Below, piece after piece: positions 7,988 through 16,783 of a DNA stretch of 64,000 bases (within the stretch, counting starts at the first letter, position 1; each line of letters begins with the position of its first letter). This DNA comes from Pararhizobium sp. IMCC21322. Its GTDB lineage: Bacteria; Pseudomonadota; Alphaproteobacteria; Rhizobiales; GCA-2746425. The notes under the pieces are model-generated. The model did no database searches. It was not told the origin of the DNA and was given only the letters and a program-made list of their open reading frames with translations. The position numbers and the translations under genes were made by a program. Location of the stretch: positions 4,316,412 through 4,380,411 of the forward strand of contig NZ_CP132335.1 in the NCBI RefSeq assembly GCF_030758295.1, written 5' to 3'.

Positions 7988-10033
7988 ATGAACTTAAATC
8001 CGCGCACATTGCCGCGGAAGGTTACAGCAATTCTGACAGCGTTCATGATGCTGCTCTCCATGGCGCTGCCAGCGCAGGCCGCTGAAGAGCGCCGCCTGAA
8101 GTTCTACTTTACCCACACCAAAGAGCGCATCGACATTGTCTACAAGCGCAATGGCCGCTACGTTCCGTCAGCACTCAAGAAAATCAATCGTTTCTTGCGC
8201 GACTGGCGTCAAAATAAATCAACCAAAATGGATCCGCGCCTTCTGGATCTGTTGTGGTCCGTCTATGTTCAGATGGATACCAGAGAACCCATCCATGTGG
8301 TTTCAGCCTACCGGAATCCTAAAACCAACACGATGTTGCGCAGCCGCAGTCGCGGTGTTGCCAAGAATAGCCAGCACACCCTAGGCAAAGCCATGGATTT
8401 CTTTATACCCGGTGTGAAGTTGGCCGAACTGCGCGCGGCAGGCCTGCGCATGGAAGTCGGCGGTGTGGGGTACTATCCACGGTCCGGCTCACCTTTTGTG
8501 CACATGGATACCGGCAATGTGCGCCATTGGCCGCGCATGACAGATTCACAATTGGCGAAGATTTTTCCGCGTGGTGACACAACGCAAATTCCAAGCAGCG
8601 GTAAAAAGCAGAAGCGGCATTCAGAAGCTTTGGCACGTCAAAAACGTATTGCAGCCGCAGAAATCTCTCCACCCAACAATCGTCGTGGCGGCATCTTTGC
8701 CCGGGTCTTTAACCGCAATAAGGAACCGGCAACCATCCCCACGACCGGACAGTCTTTGTCCAGCGGCGACAGCTCAACCACAGTTGCAAGCGCCCCTGTC
8801 CTCAATGTTGTTCCACGCGTGAAGCCAGGTGGTGTGCCCACTGAACTTTTGCCAGTTGCAGACAGCGCGATCCAACTCGCTCTTGCTGCAGCGCCAGCAC
8901 CGCGCGCCATGCCATCCGAATTGGTGGCACAGCGTGAACTTGCACAGAAGCAAGCCGAATTCACCGTTGCAGAATTGCGCAATAACACCAGCACACCAGC
9001 TGGCAATCAACGTTCTGTCGAGAACGCCTGGGCACAAGTTGGCGACAGTAAATCAACAGACGTATCCCAGATTGTGGCCGCCCGGACAACGAATGAGGCT
9101 GCGCAATCTGCTGGCGCGCCGGAAGTTGCGAGCGCAGTCATGGCCGCGCTTAGCACAACGAGGAGGCAGACAGGGCCCGCCCCAAGCGATACCAGTGCAT
9201 TGGATGGGCCGGAAGGAACATCTGCCGCTGCCAGCATAGCCGCCGCGATTCTGGCGCCGGAAGGCGGTATTCCCGGACGAAACCGGAACGATAGCTTTAA
9301 TGGTGGTGTGGTAACTGCCTATGCGCCATCTGCACCCACTCCAAATTCAAGGCCGGTCTTCAATGCCGCGCTTGGGTTTGGTAATGATCAGATAAATGAT
9401 CAGATCGACGAGCGCGTACTGAAGAGACCAACAGTGACAGCGGCAGAAGAGCTTCCACCGGCGCGGGCTTTGCTAAGTCCGGAGAATACTCAGAACGCTC
9501 TGAGTTCTGAGCAGGAACGCGCCCAGGCATTCTTGAAAATGACCGAGGAAGAGCAGTCATCTGACGCAACACCGGAACAGGCTCCGATTGAAGACAGAAT
9601 CGCGGAAGCGCTGAGCATACCGGGTATTCCGCCACGCATTCGGCCGGAGAACGAGCAATTGGCGGCCCTCACAGAGCGCACGACACCTGCAGACACAAAC
9701 CCGGCCAGATCAGCCAGTACAGCCAGAACAACCGGTCGGGCCTCGCTCAGTGGTCACGTTCCTGCCAGCGCAACCCAGCCATCAAATTCAGGACTTGAAT
9801 TTCATGGCGGAGAACCAGCAGTTCTTGCCAGCATGACCACGCCGGACACAACAAGATCAGAAACGTTCGTTCGCCTTTCCATGCCAAATCCATATGCCAT
9901 GCAAGGTGTCTTCCAGATGCCGCTCAGCGTTGTGGATAATGGGTTCTCATCCAGCAACACATCACTGAGAACCGACAAGTTCTCAGGCCGCGCCATCGTG
10001 GCTACAAAAGTAGCGCAACTGGCACAACGCTGA
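7988..10033 (+). CDS. DUF882 / M15-like exported protein with long C-terminal tail
   Basis: This is a 681-residue protein from the ATG at 7988. A signal peptide (about 1-32, ending in ALPAQA-A) is followed by a DUF882 domain of the peptidase M15 (YcbK-like) superfamily at about 35-190. Its zinc-type motifs are SQHTLGKAMD and HMDTG, typical of murein hydrolases. From about residue 200 to the end lies an Ala/Pro/Ser/Thr-rich, low-complexity tail of some 480 residues with no recognised domain. The frame is open back to 7826, but the earlier residues would put the signal peptide at about 55-85, so I choose 7988. It probably works with the L,D-transpeptidase upstream in wall remodelling (inference). 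DUF882 proteins in rhizobia are usually much shorter. Confidence 0.85.
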   Translation: MNLNPRTLPRKVTAILTAFMMLLSMALPAQAAEERRLKFYFTHTKERIDIVYKRNGRYVPSALKKINRFLRDWRQNKSTKMDPRLLDLLWSVYVQMDTREPIHVVSAYRNPKTNTMLRSRSRGVAKNSQHTLGKAMDFFIPGVKLAELRAAGLRMEVGGVGYYPRSGSPFVHMDTGNVRHWPRMTDSQLAKIFPRGDTTQIPSSGKKQKRHSEALARQKRIAAAEISPPNNRRGGIFARVFNRNKEPATIPTTGQSLSSGDSSTTVASAPVLNVVPRVKPGGVPTELLPVADSAIQLALAAAPAPRAMPSELVAQRELAQKQAEFTVAELRNNTSTPAGNQRSVENAWAQVGDSKSTDVSQIVAARTTNEAAQSAGAPEVASAVMAALSTTRRQTGPAPSDTSALDGPEGTSAAASIAAAILAPEGGIPGRNRNDSFNGGVVTAYAPSAPTPNSRPVFNAALGFGNDQINDQIDERVLKRPTVTAAEELPPARALLSPENTQNALSSEQERAQAFLKMTEEEQSSDATPEQAPIEDRIAEALSIPGIPPRIRPENEQLAALTERTTPADTNPARSASTARTTGRASLSGHVPASATQPSNSGLEFHGGEPAVLASMTTPDTTRSETFVRLSMPNPYAMQGVFQMPLSVVDNGFSSSNTSLRTDKFSGRAIVATKVAQLAQR

Positions 10034-10117
10034 GAACTGTCGGGCTGAGACCCGTCAGGGCTGAAAACCCATCAAATAAGTGTAAACTTTCAATCGGATT
10101 GAAGACGCAGTCTGAGA

Positions 10118-10396
10118 TCAGTCTGCTGTTGGCTCAATCGCCATACCAAGCGCATGCAGATACAAATCAAGCATGGCTTCCTGCTCGGCACGCTCTTCAC
10201 GGTCCTGCTTGCGCAACCGCACAACCTGCCGAAGTGTCTTGACATCAAATCCGTTGCCTTTGGCTTCGCCATAGACTTCCTTGATATCGTCGGCAATCGT
10301 CTTCTTTTCTTCCTCCAGCCGCTCAATGCGTTCGATAATCGAACGCAACTGATCTCTGGCAATGCTTGTGGTCGCGCTGGAAACGTCGTCGCTCAT
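10118..10396 (-). CDS. gapR: GapR-type chromosome-binding protein (DUF2312)
   Basis: This 92-residue protein is mostly charged coiled coil (about 12-75: [16 protein letters not shown]...) with the motif [27 protein letters not shown] typical of DUF2312. In Caulobacter GapR is an essential nucleoid-associated protein that encircles overtwisted AT-rich DNA and helps gyrase and topoisomerase IV during replication. Length and motif match the family. The gene is followed on the same strand by nothing close; upstream lies the DUF1244 gene 70 nt away. Identity is confident; the function here is taken from the family. Confidence 0.93.
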   Translation of the reverse strand: MSDDVSSATTSIARDQLRSIIERIERLEEEKKTIADDIKEVYGEAKGNGFDVKTLRQVVRLRKQDREERAEQEAMLDLYLHALGMAIEPTAD

Positions 10397-10466
10397 GAAG
10401 TGTCTTCCTAAAGAATGTTGAATGTTGGAGTTTGCAGTCTATTTGCTGCCAGATGCTGTCCGGTGA

Positions 10467-10793
10467 TCAATGATCAGGTTTGGAGGCGTCGAAGCTGGCT
10501 TTCTGTTCGGGGGTTGCCTCGGTCTGGTAGCGGGACCGCCACTCCTCATAAGGCATTCCATAAATTATTTCACGGCTTTGTTCCTTTGAAAGGGCAATTT
10601 CCTGCTCTTCAGCCGCGTCACGATACCAGTTGGACAGGCAATTGCGGCAAAAGCCGGACAAATTCATCATGTCGATGTTTTGAACATCAGTGCGGTTGCG
10701 AAGATGGGAAACCAGCCGACGAAACGCTGCGGCCTCAAGAGCTTCGCGCGTGTCTTCCGGCACCAGTTCATCCGCATTCGGTTTCGAATTCAT
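10467..10793 (-). CDS. DUF1244 family protein
   Basis: This 108-residue protein carries the signature FRRLVSHLRNRTDVQNIDMMNLSGFCRNCLSNWY, with two cysteines (FCRNC). It is a small all-helical family common in proteobacteria with no established function. I prefer the ATG at 10793: the in-frame ATG at 10805 overlaps the GGAGG ribosome site that sits 5 nt before 10793. The gene lies 18 nt downstream of the N-formylglutamate amidohydrolase gene, so the two are cotranscribed, and the CxxC pair suggests metal or redox chemistry (inference only). Confidence 0.88.
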   Translation of the reverse strand: MNSKPNADELVPEDTREALEAAAFRRLVSHLRNRTDVQNIDMMNLSGFCRNCLSNWYRDAAEEQEIALSKEQSREIIYGMPYEEWRSRYQTEATPEQKASFDASKPDH

Positions 10794-10811
10794 TCTATCC
10801 TCCATAGCTGA

Positions 10812-11636
10812 TCAGCGTTTGTGGGGTGGGAGCACATCGCAAATGCCCTCTTCGGTCAAAAGGCGTTCAAGGATCGGAGCCAACCGGGCCGCCCAGTGTT
10901 CAACGCCAGCGGGTTCAGTTACCAGATCCTGCCGCACTTCAAGGAGACCATGGCTGATGCCCCGACTGGTGCCATGACGATGCATTGTGTCTCCGGTCAA
11001 TCCAACGGTATAGGGTTCATTTTCTCCGACAATCAGATCACTATCTTCTTTGAGCGCTGCAATAAGCGGCTCGGCGACACGGTTGTCACGATCCCAGAGA
11101 ACACCAGCATGCCATGGTCGCACGAAGCCGCGCCAGACCGGTGTAAAACTGTGTAGCGAGATTAGCATGGGGGACTGCCCGCTTGCCATCATGTGCTCGA
11201 TCGAAGCTGAAATAGCGTTGTGATAAGGTCGATGATAACGGCTTAAACGGCGTTCCTTTTCCGCATGATCCGCATATCGGTTACCAGGCACGATTGCGCC
11301 ATCGGACAGTCGCATCAAAACCGTTGGGTCATCTTCTCCCCGATTGGGGTCAATCAGAAGCCGCGAGAAAGTCGACAGAATGGCTGGTACCCCCAGAATG
11401 CCAGCCAACTGGCGCGTCAACGCTTCCATGCCAATGTCATAAGCAATATGGCGCGCCAATTCCGAATCAGACAGTCCAAGATTGTCATAATGAGGTGGCA
11501 CGAAGTTTCTCGCGTGATCACAAAGCAGAAGGAGCCCACCGGTCCAATTGCCCTCGACAATGTCAAACGCCACCTGCTCTCCATCCGGCAAATCAGGAAC
11601 TCTCTGGAAATTTGTTGCAGCTTCTGAGGGGCTCAT
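10812..11636 (-). CDS. N-formylglutamate amidohydrolase family protein (copy 1)
   Basis: This 274-residue protein belongs to the FGase family, which hydrolyses N-formyl-L-glutamate to formate and glutamate at the end of one histidine degradation route, though many members have other or unknown substrates. Typical segments are LLLCDHARNFVP (about 37-48), HIAYDIGME, STFSRLLIDPNRG and ISLHSFTPVW (about 158-167), which hold the likely zinc ligands. It forms an operon with the DUF1244 gene. No other hut genes are visible in the window, so a histidine-degradation role is not supported by context. A second FGase-like gene lies at 17479-18468. Confidence 0.88.
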   Translation of the reverse strand: MSPSEAATNFQRVPDLPDGEQVAFDIVEGNWTGGLLLLCDHARNFVPPHYDNLGLSDSELARHIAYDIGMEALTRQLAGILGVPAILSTFSRLLIDPNRGEDDPTVLMRLSDGAIVPGNRYADHAEKERRLSRYHRPYHNAISASIEHMMASGQSPMLISLHSFTPVWRGFVRPWHAGVLWDRDNRVAEPLIAALKEDSDLIVGENEPYTVGLTGDTMHRHGTSRGISHGLLEVRQDLVTEPAGVEHWAARLAPILERLLTEEGICDVLPPHKR

Positions 11637-12044
11637 GAGTATCTTGGATGTCTCTGTCTGGGGATTTCAGCGAATGAAATGAAACATAGTGCGCTCGTGC
11701 CTACGATACCATAGCCATGTAATTGCAATTCGACATTCCCACACTCAGAAGAAAATGCCTTGCGTGGCTGTAACGGATCAATGTCTTACGGATGTCATAT
11801 GAACTCCTCCAACCAGGAATTGTAGAACGGTACAGCAAATTAACTGATTCGAATTTGAAACGTGCGGTCGCACTTCAAAAACACCCTGTTGATTTCTCTA
11901 GAAACACGTTTATAAGCCACTGTAGTTGCGCAAAAATAGTGCTATTTCAGAAGCGTTTGATTGACAAAACGCCCACGATTGCGCAAAACATTTATTAACG
12001 ATTTTTTTTCGGTTCGCCGATAAACTCGCGTACACTCAGGTTTG
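11637..12044. other. Gene-free spacer between divergent genes
   Basis: AT-rich 408-nt stretch between the FGase gene (minus) and the DUF1036-pyk pair (plus). It should hold both promoters. A TTGACA hexamer is at 11961-11966 but the matching -10 is poor. I see no convincing ORF or structured RNA here. Confidence 0.5.
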
Positions 12045-12665
12045 ATGCGTTCTTTCACCATGGGCAGAAAAAGCAAAACACAGACAATTCGACCTTCTGT
12101 CGCATCCACCGGCAGATCGTGTTCTAACGCAAGGCGCATCTTGGGTTTGTCATTTTTAACAAGACCACTTTCGACAATAAGCAGACCACTATGTGCGTTG
12201 AGCGCGGCTTCGGCAATTGCCTTGAAAGCTGCAGCCTTCGTTGCCACGACAGTCTCTCTCTATGGCGGCCTCAGCATGGTCAGTGGAGATCAGGCGCTTG
12301 CTGATCTGCGCATTTGCAACAAGAGTGAAAGCCGTGTGGGGATTTCCATTGGCTATCGCAGTGACCGCGGTTGGACTACAGAGGGCTGGTGGAATCTGGA
12401 ACCGACCTCCTGCGAAGTTATTTTGCCTGGTGATCTGAAGTCACAATACTACTATATGTTCGCGGTAGACTACGACGAAGGTGGTGAATGGGCAGGAAGT
12501 GCCTATATGTGCACTGCTGATAAAATCTACACTATTCATGGCATTAAAGATTGCTTGGCCCGTGGTTTTCAACGTACGGGCTTTTTTGAAATCGATACAG
12601 GCACACAGACCAGTTGGACTGTCCAATTGACTGAGCCGACACAACGAGGAACCGGTGGTAAATGA
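12045..12665 (+). CDS. DUF1036 family exported/membrane protein
   Basis: This protein of about 206 residues has a basic N terminus, a hydrophobic segment (about 55-80, ending ...SGDQALA) and a DUF1036 domain (about 86-200) starting ADLRICNKSESRVGISIGYRSD, with conserved cysteines. The domain has no known function. Two starts are possible, ATG at 12045 or 12060. Its stop overlaps the pyruvate kinase start (ATGA), so translation is coupled, an arrangement recurrent in alphaproteobacteria. The coupling says the two are co-expressed, not that they act together. Confidence 0.85.
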   Translation: MRSFTMGRKSKTQTIRPSVASTGRSCSNARRILGLSFLTRPLSTISRPLCALSAASAIALKAAAFVATTVSLYGGLSMVSGDQALADLRICNKSESRVGISIGYRSDRGWTTEGWWNLEPTSCEVILPGDLKSQYYYMFAVDYDEGGEWAGSAYMCTADKIYTIHGIKDCLARGFQRTGFFEIDTGTQTSWTVQLTEPTQRGTGGK

Positions 12666-14098
12666 GGCGTAATCGCAAAGTAAAAATTCTTGCCACCCTA
12701 GGTCCAGCCTCCTCCAACTCCGAAATGATCAAAAAGCTCCATACGGCTGGAGCTGATAGTTTTCGTATCAACATGAGCCATGCCCCGCATGATCACATGC
12801 GTGATTTGGTGAAGGCGATACGTGGAGTGGAAGCGGACGTCGGGCGACCCATTGCTATTCTGGTTGACCTGCAGGGGCCAAAATTGCGTGTCGGTACCTT
12901 TGAAAATGATGCTGTTACATTGACTGAAGGACAGAGCTTTACTCTGGACAGCGATCCGACACCTGGAAATGAAAACCGCGTTCAGCTGCCGCATCCCGAA
13001 ATTCTGGAAGCCCTTAAGCCCGGCCATGCAATTTTGCTGGATGACGGACGCTTGCGGCTGGAAACCATTTCGGTCGATGGCAAAAGCGCTGTAACCAAGG
13101 TCATCTCCGGAACAAAATTGTCGAACAAAAAGGGTGTCAGCCTGCCTGATACGCTGATTGCGTCCAGTGCTTTGACACCGAAAGACAGATTAGATCTGGA
13201 TGCCGCCCTCAAAGAAGATATTGACTGGATTGCCCTGTCCTTTGTTCAGCGTCCGGAAGATATTGCTGAAGTGCGCAAAATTGCACGCGGCAAGGTTGGC
13301 ATCATGGCCAAGATTGAAAAGCCGCAGGCACTGGAACACATCGCTGAAATCATTGAATTGTCTGACGCCATCATGGTGGCGCGCGGAGATCTGGGTGTTG
13401 AACTCCCAGTTCAGAAAGTGCCGGGCATTCAAAAGCAACTCATCCGTGCCGGTCGCCGCGCTGGCAAGCCAGTAGTCGTCGCAACGCAAATGCTGGAATC
13501 CATGATTACAGCGCCCGTTCCGACACGCGCAGAAGTCTCTGATGTAGCAACAGCCGTCTTTGAGGGTGCCGACGCCGTCATGCTGTCCGCAGAATCAGCT
13601 GCCGGTGATTATCCGGTCGAAGCTGTTGCCACCATGGACAGTATTGCTGAAGAAGTAGAGCGGGATCCGAACTACGCCAAGATATTATACGCCCAGCGTA
13701 CCGAGCCGCAGCCAACTGGTTCCGATGCCATTTCCGCCGCAGCGCGCCAGATTGCAGAAACTCTCGATCTCTCAGTCATTGTCTGTTTCACATCATCAGG
13801 TGCCACTGGCATCCGGGCATCAAGAGAACGGCCTGAGACACCCATTATAGCCTTGTCACCGATCAAGGAGACTGCGCGCAGGCTGGCGATCGTCTGGGGT
13901 CTTCATTGCGTCGTCAGCGATGATGTGAAGGATGAAGACAATATGGTCGACAGGGCCTGTCAGATTGCACATGAAGAAGGTTTTGCCAAGCCGGGTGAAC
14001 GGCTCATTATTTCCGCGGGCGTTCCTTTTGGAACTCCCGGCGCCACCAATTTATTGCGCATTGCCTTTGTTGGAAGCGATGGCGTGAGCGGCCTCTAA
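12662..14098 (+). CDS. pyk: Pyruvate kinase
   Basis: This 478-residue glycolytic enzyme converts phosphoenolpyruvate and ADP to pyruvate and ATP in the cytoplasm. The barrel starts at KVKILATLGPASS. The small beta-domain carries the LVDLQGPKLRVG segment, the catalytic and metal region is IMAKIEKPQALEHI, followed by IMVARGDLGVELP and VVATQMLESMI, and the C-terminal allosteric domain begins near residue 350. Length and domain order are normal. The ATG overlaps the stop of the DUF1036 gene by 4 nt. It converges with the hydrolase gene that ends at 14114. Confidence 0.97.
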   Translation: MRRNRKVKILATLGPASSNSEMIKKLHTAGADSFRINMSHAPHDHMRDLVKAIRGVEADVGRPIAILVDLQGPKLRVGTFENDAVTLTEGQSFTLDSDPTPGNENRVQLPHPEILEALKPGHAILLDDGRLRLETISVDGKSAVTKVISGTKLSNKKGVSLPDTLIASSALTPKDRLDLDAALKEDIDWIALSFVQRPEDIAEVRKIARGKVGIMAKIEKPQALEHIAEIIELSDAIMVARGDLGVELPVQKVPGIQKQLIRAGRRAGKPVVVATQMLESMITAPVPTRAEVSDVATAVFEGADAVMLSAESAAGDYPVEAVATMDSIAEEVERDPNYAKILYAQRTEPQPTGSDAISAAARQIAETLDLSVIVCFTSSGATGIRASRERPETPIIALSPIKETARRLAIVWGLHCVVSDDVKDEDNMVDRACQIAHEEGFAKPGERLIISAGVPFGTPGATNLLRIAFVGSDGVSGL

Positions 14099-14113
14099 GA
14101 CGCCTTCTATCTT

Positions 14114-15085
14114 TCATTCACTTGCCCCAGTTAGTCCGCCCGCAAAGGCCTGTATGGCCGCCACAGTCTCGCTGTTGCGACTGTGGTGCGGCATATGTCC
14201 GCAATTCTCAAATTCAATGAGTTTCGCATCCGGCAAATCCCGCATCAGGCCATGCGCATGCAAATGCGGCCACACCACATCATCCTGTGTACCAGTGATA
14301 ATGAGTGCTGATGCGGCAATGGCCGCATAATCCCTGGACATTGCCTGAACGTGTTGATGCAGGTCGACAATATCGGCAGCATTCGCCAGAAACTGATATG
14401 GTCGTAGAGACAATTCCGCCCCCACAGTTTCAGGATAATCCGGCGGCATCCTGTCTGGCGCAAAAACGGCTGCGGCAGCGCAATTTATCCGAGGCGGGCC
14501 CACAAAGGTTGCAACACACCATGCAAACACACGGCCAATAATCGGCAAATTCGCAGCTTTGTAATACCAAAGCACTCCGCCGGGCCAAGGATGGGTCGCC
14601 GGTGCCAAAAACACCAGCCCTTTTACCATTTCTCCATGCTGCAAACCCATCGCCGCCGCCACGGCACCACCCAATGAGTGCCCAACCACTATGGCATTGT
14701 CGACGTGCAGCCTCGACAACAGTTTCGCTATGAGATCCGCCTGTCTGCGCGGATCAGACTGCAGGGCCAAATGACGGGTGCTGTAACCATGTCCGGGACG
14801 GTCCACAAAAATCAGACGACGCGTGCCACCTAACGGTTTCTCAAATGCCAGAACCGCGTCTTGCAGATTGCTGCTGGCGCCATGAATGAACACCAATGGT
14901 GGTCTGTCTGCAGGAGCAGCGCGCTGCGTAGCTGCCGTGTCATAATAATGCAGCGTGACATCATCGACACCCATGAGATTGCCGATGGGCGGATGTCTCT
15001 GGCTGTAGATGTGCGCTTTATAGCGCGCTACTCCAAAGACTAGAACAAGCGCTAAGACACATAAAATCGTCAGCCAGAAAATCAT
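14114..15085 (-). CDS. Alpha/beta hydrolase with N-terminal membrane anchor
   Basis: This 323-residue protein begins with one hydrophobic segment (about 3-22) that probably anchors it to the membrane. The alpha/beta hydrolase fold follows: oxyanion strand PLVFIHGASSN (about 63-73), nucleophile elbow VVGHSLGGAVAAA (Ser in GHSLG, about 137), acid in IITGTQDDVVW and catalytic His in ENCGHMPHH near residue 297. The substrate is unknown. It stands alone, convergent with pyk and divergent from the small NTF2-like gene. Confidence 0.85.
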   Translation of the reverse strand: MIFWLTILCVLALVLVFGVARYKAHIYSQRHPPIGNLMGVDDVTLHYYDTAATQRAAPADRPPLVFIHGASSNLQDAVLAFEKPLGGTRRLIFVDRPGHGYSTRHLALQSDPRRQADLIAKLLSRLHVDNAIVVGHSLGGAVAAAMGLQHGEMVKGLVFLAPATHPWPGGVLWYYKAANLPIIGRVFAWCVATFVGPPRINCAAAAVFAPDRMPPDYPETVGAELSLRPYQFLANAADIVDLHQHVQAMSRDYAAIAASALIITGTQDDVVWPHLHAHGLMRDLPDAKLIEFENCGHMPHHSRNSETVAAIQAFAGGLTGASE

Positions 15086-15219
15086 GCTGACAGTATGCTG
15101 TCATTAGGAACGGGCATTGTTGCATCCTGGCTGAAGGCCACCTGATCAGAAGCTTAAGGCGCGGCTTCCGATTTTACCATGCTCAATGATGCCACACGGA
15201 CACACACTGGAGAAAACCT

Positions 15220-15594
15220 ATGTCTCGGGAAAAACTGAAAGAAATTGCGGACCAGCTGGTCGAAAACTGCCGCACCGGAAATGAAAAACAAGGCTTGTCG
15301 GACCTCTACGATCCAGATGCAATATCTGTTGAGGCTATTGTCGGCCCTGGCGCTTCAAGCCGCGAAACCGTCGGTGTGGAAGCCATTCAAGGCAAACATG
15401 ACTGGTGGGCCAATACATTCGAGGTCCATTCCGGCGATGCGGAAGGCCCGTTTTTCCATGGTGATGATCGGTTTTCTGTCATATTCAACTTCGAAGTCAC
15501 GAACCGGGAAACATCAGAACGCACCGCTATGAAAGAAGTAGCGATTTACACCGTTTCCAACGGCAAAATTATCCGCGAAGAATTTTACTACTAA
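15220..15594 (+). CDS. NTF2/SnoaL-like small protein
   Basis: This 124-residue protein has the cone-shaped NTF2 fold signature: an N-terminal helix pair (REKLKEIADQLVENC...), a YDPDAISVEA strand, GVEAIQGKHDWW and a final YTVSNGKIIREEFYY beta segment. Members are small enzymes or binding proteins of varied function, so no reaction can be named. The ATG at 15220 has GGAGAA 8 nt upstream. It is monocistronic. Confidence 0.75.
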   Translation: MSREKLKEIADQLVENCRTGNEKQGLSDLYDPDAISVEAIVGPGASSRETVGVEAIQGKHDWWANTFEVHSGDAEGPFFHGDDRFSVIFNFEVTNRETSERTAMKEVAIYTVSNGKIIREEFYY

Positions 15595-15663
15595 GCACCT
15601 GCAGAACGTCAGAAAAGAAGCCGTGTTTCGGCGATCAGATCTCAAATCTTCGTCGAGGCACGG

Positions 15664-16275
15664 TTAAATTGGCTGGCCCAGAGCGCTGCGTTCCAGCGAT
15701 TCAAGTTCCAACCGGACCTCTTCCTGAAATGGGTTCAGTTCCAGAGCGCGTTTCAAAGCCGCATAGGCGCGCTTGTCTTCGCCCAAATCTTCGAGCATCA
15801 GACCAAGACCGGTCAAGGCACCAAAATGCCTTGGTTCCAATGTCAGGGTAACGGCGATATCAGCCAAAGACGGCCCGTATTCATTCTTTAGAAAATACAC
15901 GGTTGCGCGGCGGTTCCAGGCTTCAGCAAAATCCGGCTCCAGCGCGATAAGTTGATCCAGAACATCCAGCGCCAATGGAAAATTTTCATCGGCAATCGCA
16001 TCATCGGCACGGGTCAACAGCAATCGGGCAGTCTCGCCACGCGCTCCGCGCCACAGATTGTCTATCTGAGCTGCAACACGTTTTGCTTCCATTTCACTTT
16101 CGGAAGACTGAAGTTCTGTGAATAACCGATCCAGTCGGTCGGACAGCGGAACTTCTTCTGCAAATGAAGAAGCACTGAATGCTAACAGCAGCGCACCAGA
16201 CATCAATACAACTAACATTGCAGCCACCATACCGGCAAGCCGAGCGCTACGTAGAATATTTCCAAAACACAACAT
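15664..16275 (-). CDS. TPR-repeat protein, exported or membrane-anchored
   Basis: This 203-residue protein has a hydrophobic N-terminal segment (about 11-40, ending SFAEE) and then tetratricopeptide repeats, seen in FPLALDVLDQLIALEPDFAEAW (broken here as two helices), YGPSLADIAVTLTLEP and KRAYAALKRALELNP. TPRs mediate protein-protein contacts. The partner is unknown. It ends 70 nt from the convergent NTF2-like gene. Confidence 0.82.
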   Translation of the reverse strand: MLCFGNILRSARLAGMVAAMLVVLMSGALLLAFSASSFAEEVPLSDRLDRLFTELQSSESEMEAKRVAAQIDNLWRGARGETARLLLTRADDAIADENFPLALDVLDQLIALEPDFAEAWNRRATVYFLKNEYGPSLADIAVTLTLEPRHFGALTGLGLMLEDLGEDKRAYAALKRALELNPFQEEVRLELESLERSALGQPI

Positions 16276-16335
16276 GAGGAAAGTCTAGCGCTGTAATCCG
16301 AAAATGCAAATGACAAAAGAATAATATATCAACAC

Positions 16336-16366
16336 AAAAAGGCCCGTGAATATCTTCACGTGCCTC
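16336..16366 (-). terminator. Rho-independent terminator after rpmJ
   Basis: On the minus strand the stem GGCACGTGAA / TTCACGGGCC with a GATA loop is followed by five T. It lies about 45 nt after the rpmJ stop. Confidence 0.85.
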
Positions 16367-16409
16367 AATCCGCATTCATAAGTGCCAAGCCGCTGCCAGG
16401 CACGTTGAA

Positions 16410-16535
16410 TCAGCCCTGACGAGCCTTAAAGCGGCGTTTAACCTTGTTGATCACATAAACCCGGCCCTTACGGCGCACGAGAACATTGTCGCGGTCGCGG
16501 GATTTAAGGGAACGCAGTGAATTCTTGATTTTCAT
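16410..16535 (-). CDS. rpmJ: 50S ribosomal protein L36
   Basis: This 41-residue basic protein begins [17 protein letters not shown] and ends RRFKARQG. It is the L36 form that lacks the zinc-binding cysteines, the usual version in alphaproteobacteria. L36 binds 23S rRNA in the large ribosomal subunit. It is a stand-alone gene with its own terminator and is too short for many gene callers. Confidence 0.97.
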   Translation of the reverse strand: MKIKNSLRSLKSRDRDNVLVRRKGRVYVINKVKRRFKARQG

Positions 16536-16601
16536 CTGTTTACTCTAAGAGTTCGAAATTAAGTTCTGTTTCGCATCAAAATCCGGTCTACCGTGAAACA
16601 A

Positions 16602-16676
16602 TGGTGGGCACGACTGGGATTGAACCAGTGACCCCTACAATGTCAATGTAGTGCTCTACCGCTGAGCTACGCGCCC
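16602..16676 (-). tRNA. tRNA-Val, anticodon GAC
   Basis: On the minus strand a 75-nt cloverleaf reads GGGCGCG (acceptor), TA, GCTC...GAGC (D arm), CTACA TTGACAT TGTAG (anticodon arm, GAC), GGTTCAATCC (T arm) and CGTGCCC-ACCA. The acceptor pairs with one G-T. CCA is encoded. GAC reads valine GUC/GUU codons. Confidence 0.97.
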
Positions 16677-16783
16677 CGCTGTTTCACAATCGTCACAGAT
16701 CTGACGTGAGAAGATGAAGCGATATACAAAAGCCAGCCCTCGGGCGCAAGGCCTGATCGCAGGAAAAACGCACCATAAGCAGC

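Noticed and set aside
8136-9239. Several 70-140-codon frames inside the DUF882 tail
   Set aside because: Frame-shifted shadows of the Ala/Pro-rich tail; the true frame is continuous with the DUF882 domain.
11961-11989. TTGACA promoter for the DUF1036-pyk unit
   Set aside because: The -35 hexamer is perfect but no acceptable -10 lies 16-18 nt downstream (CAAAAC), so I do not list it as a promoter.
11792-11998. 68-codon plus ORF in the spacer before DUF1036
   Set aside because: No ribosome site, no domain and AT-rich promoter-like composition; I treat it as non-coding.
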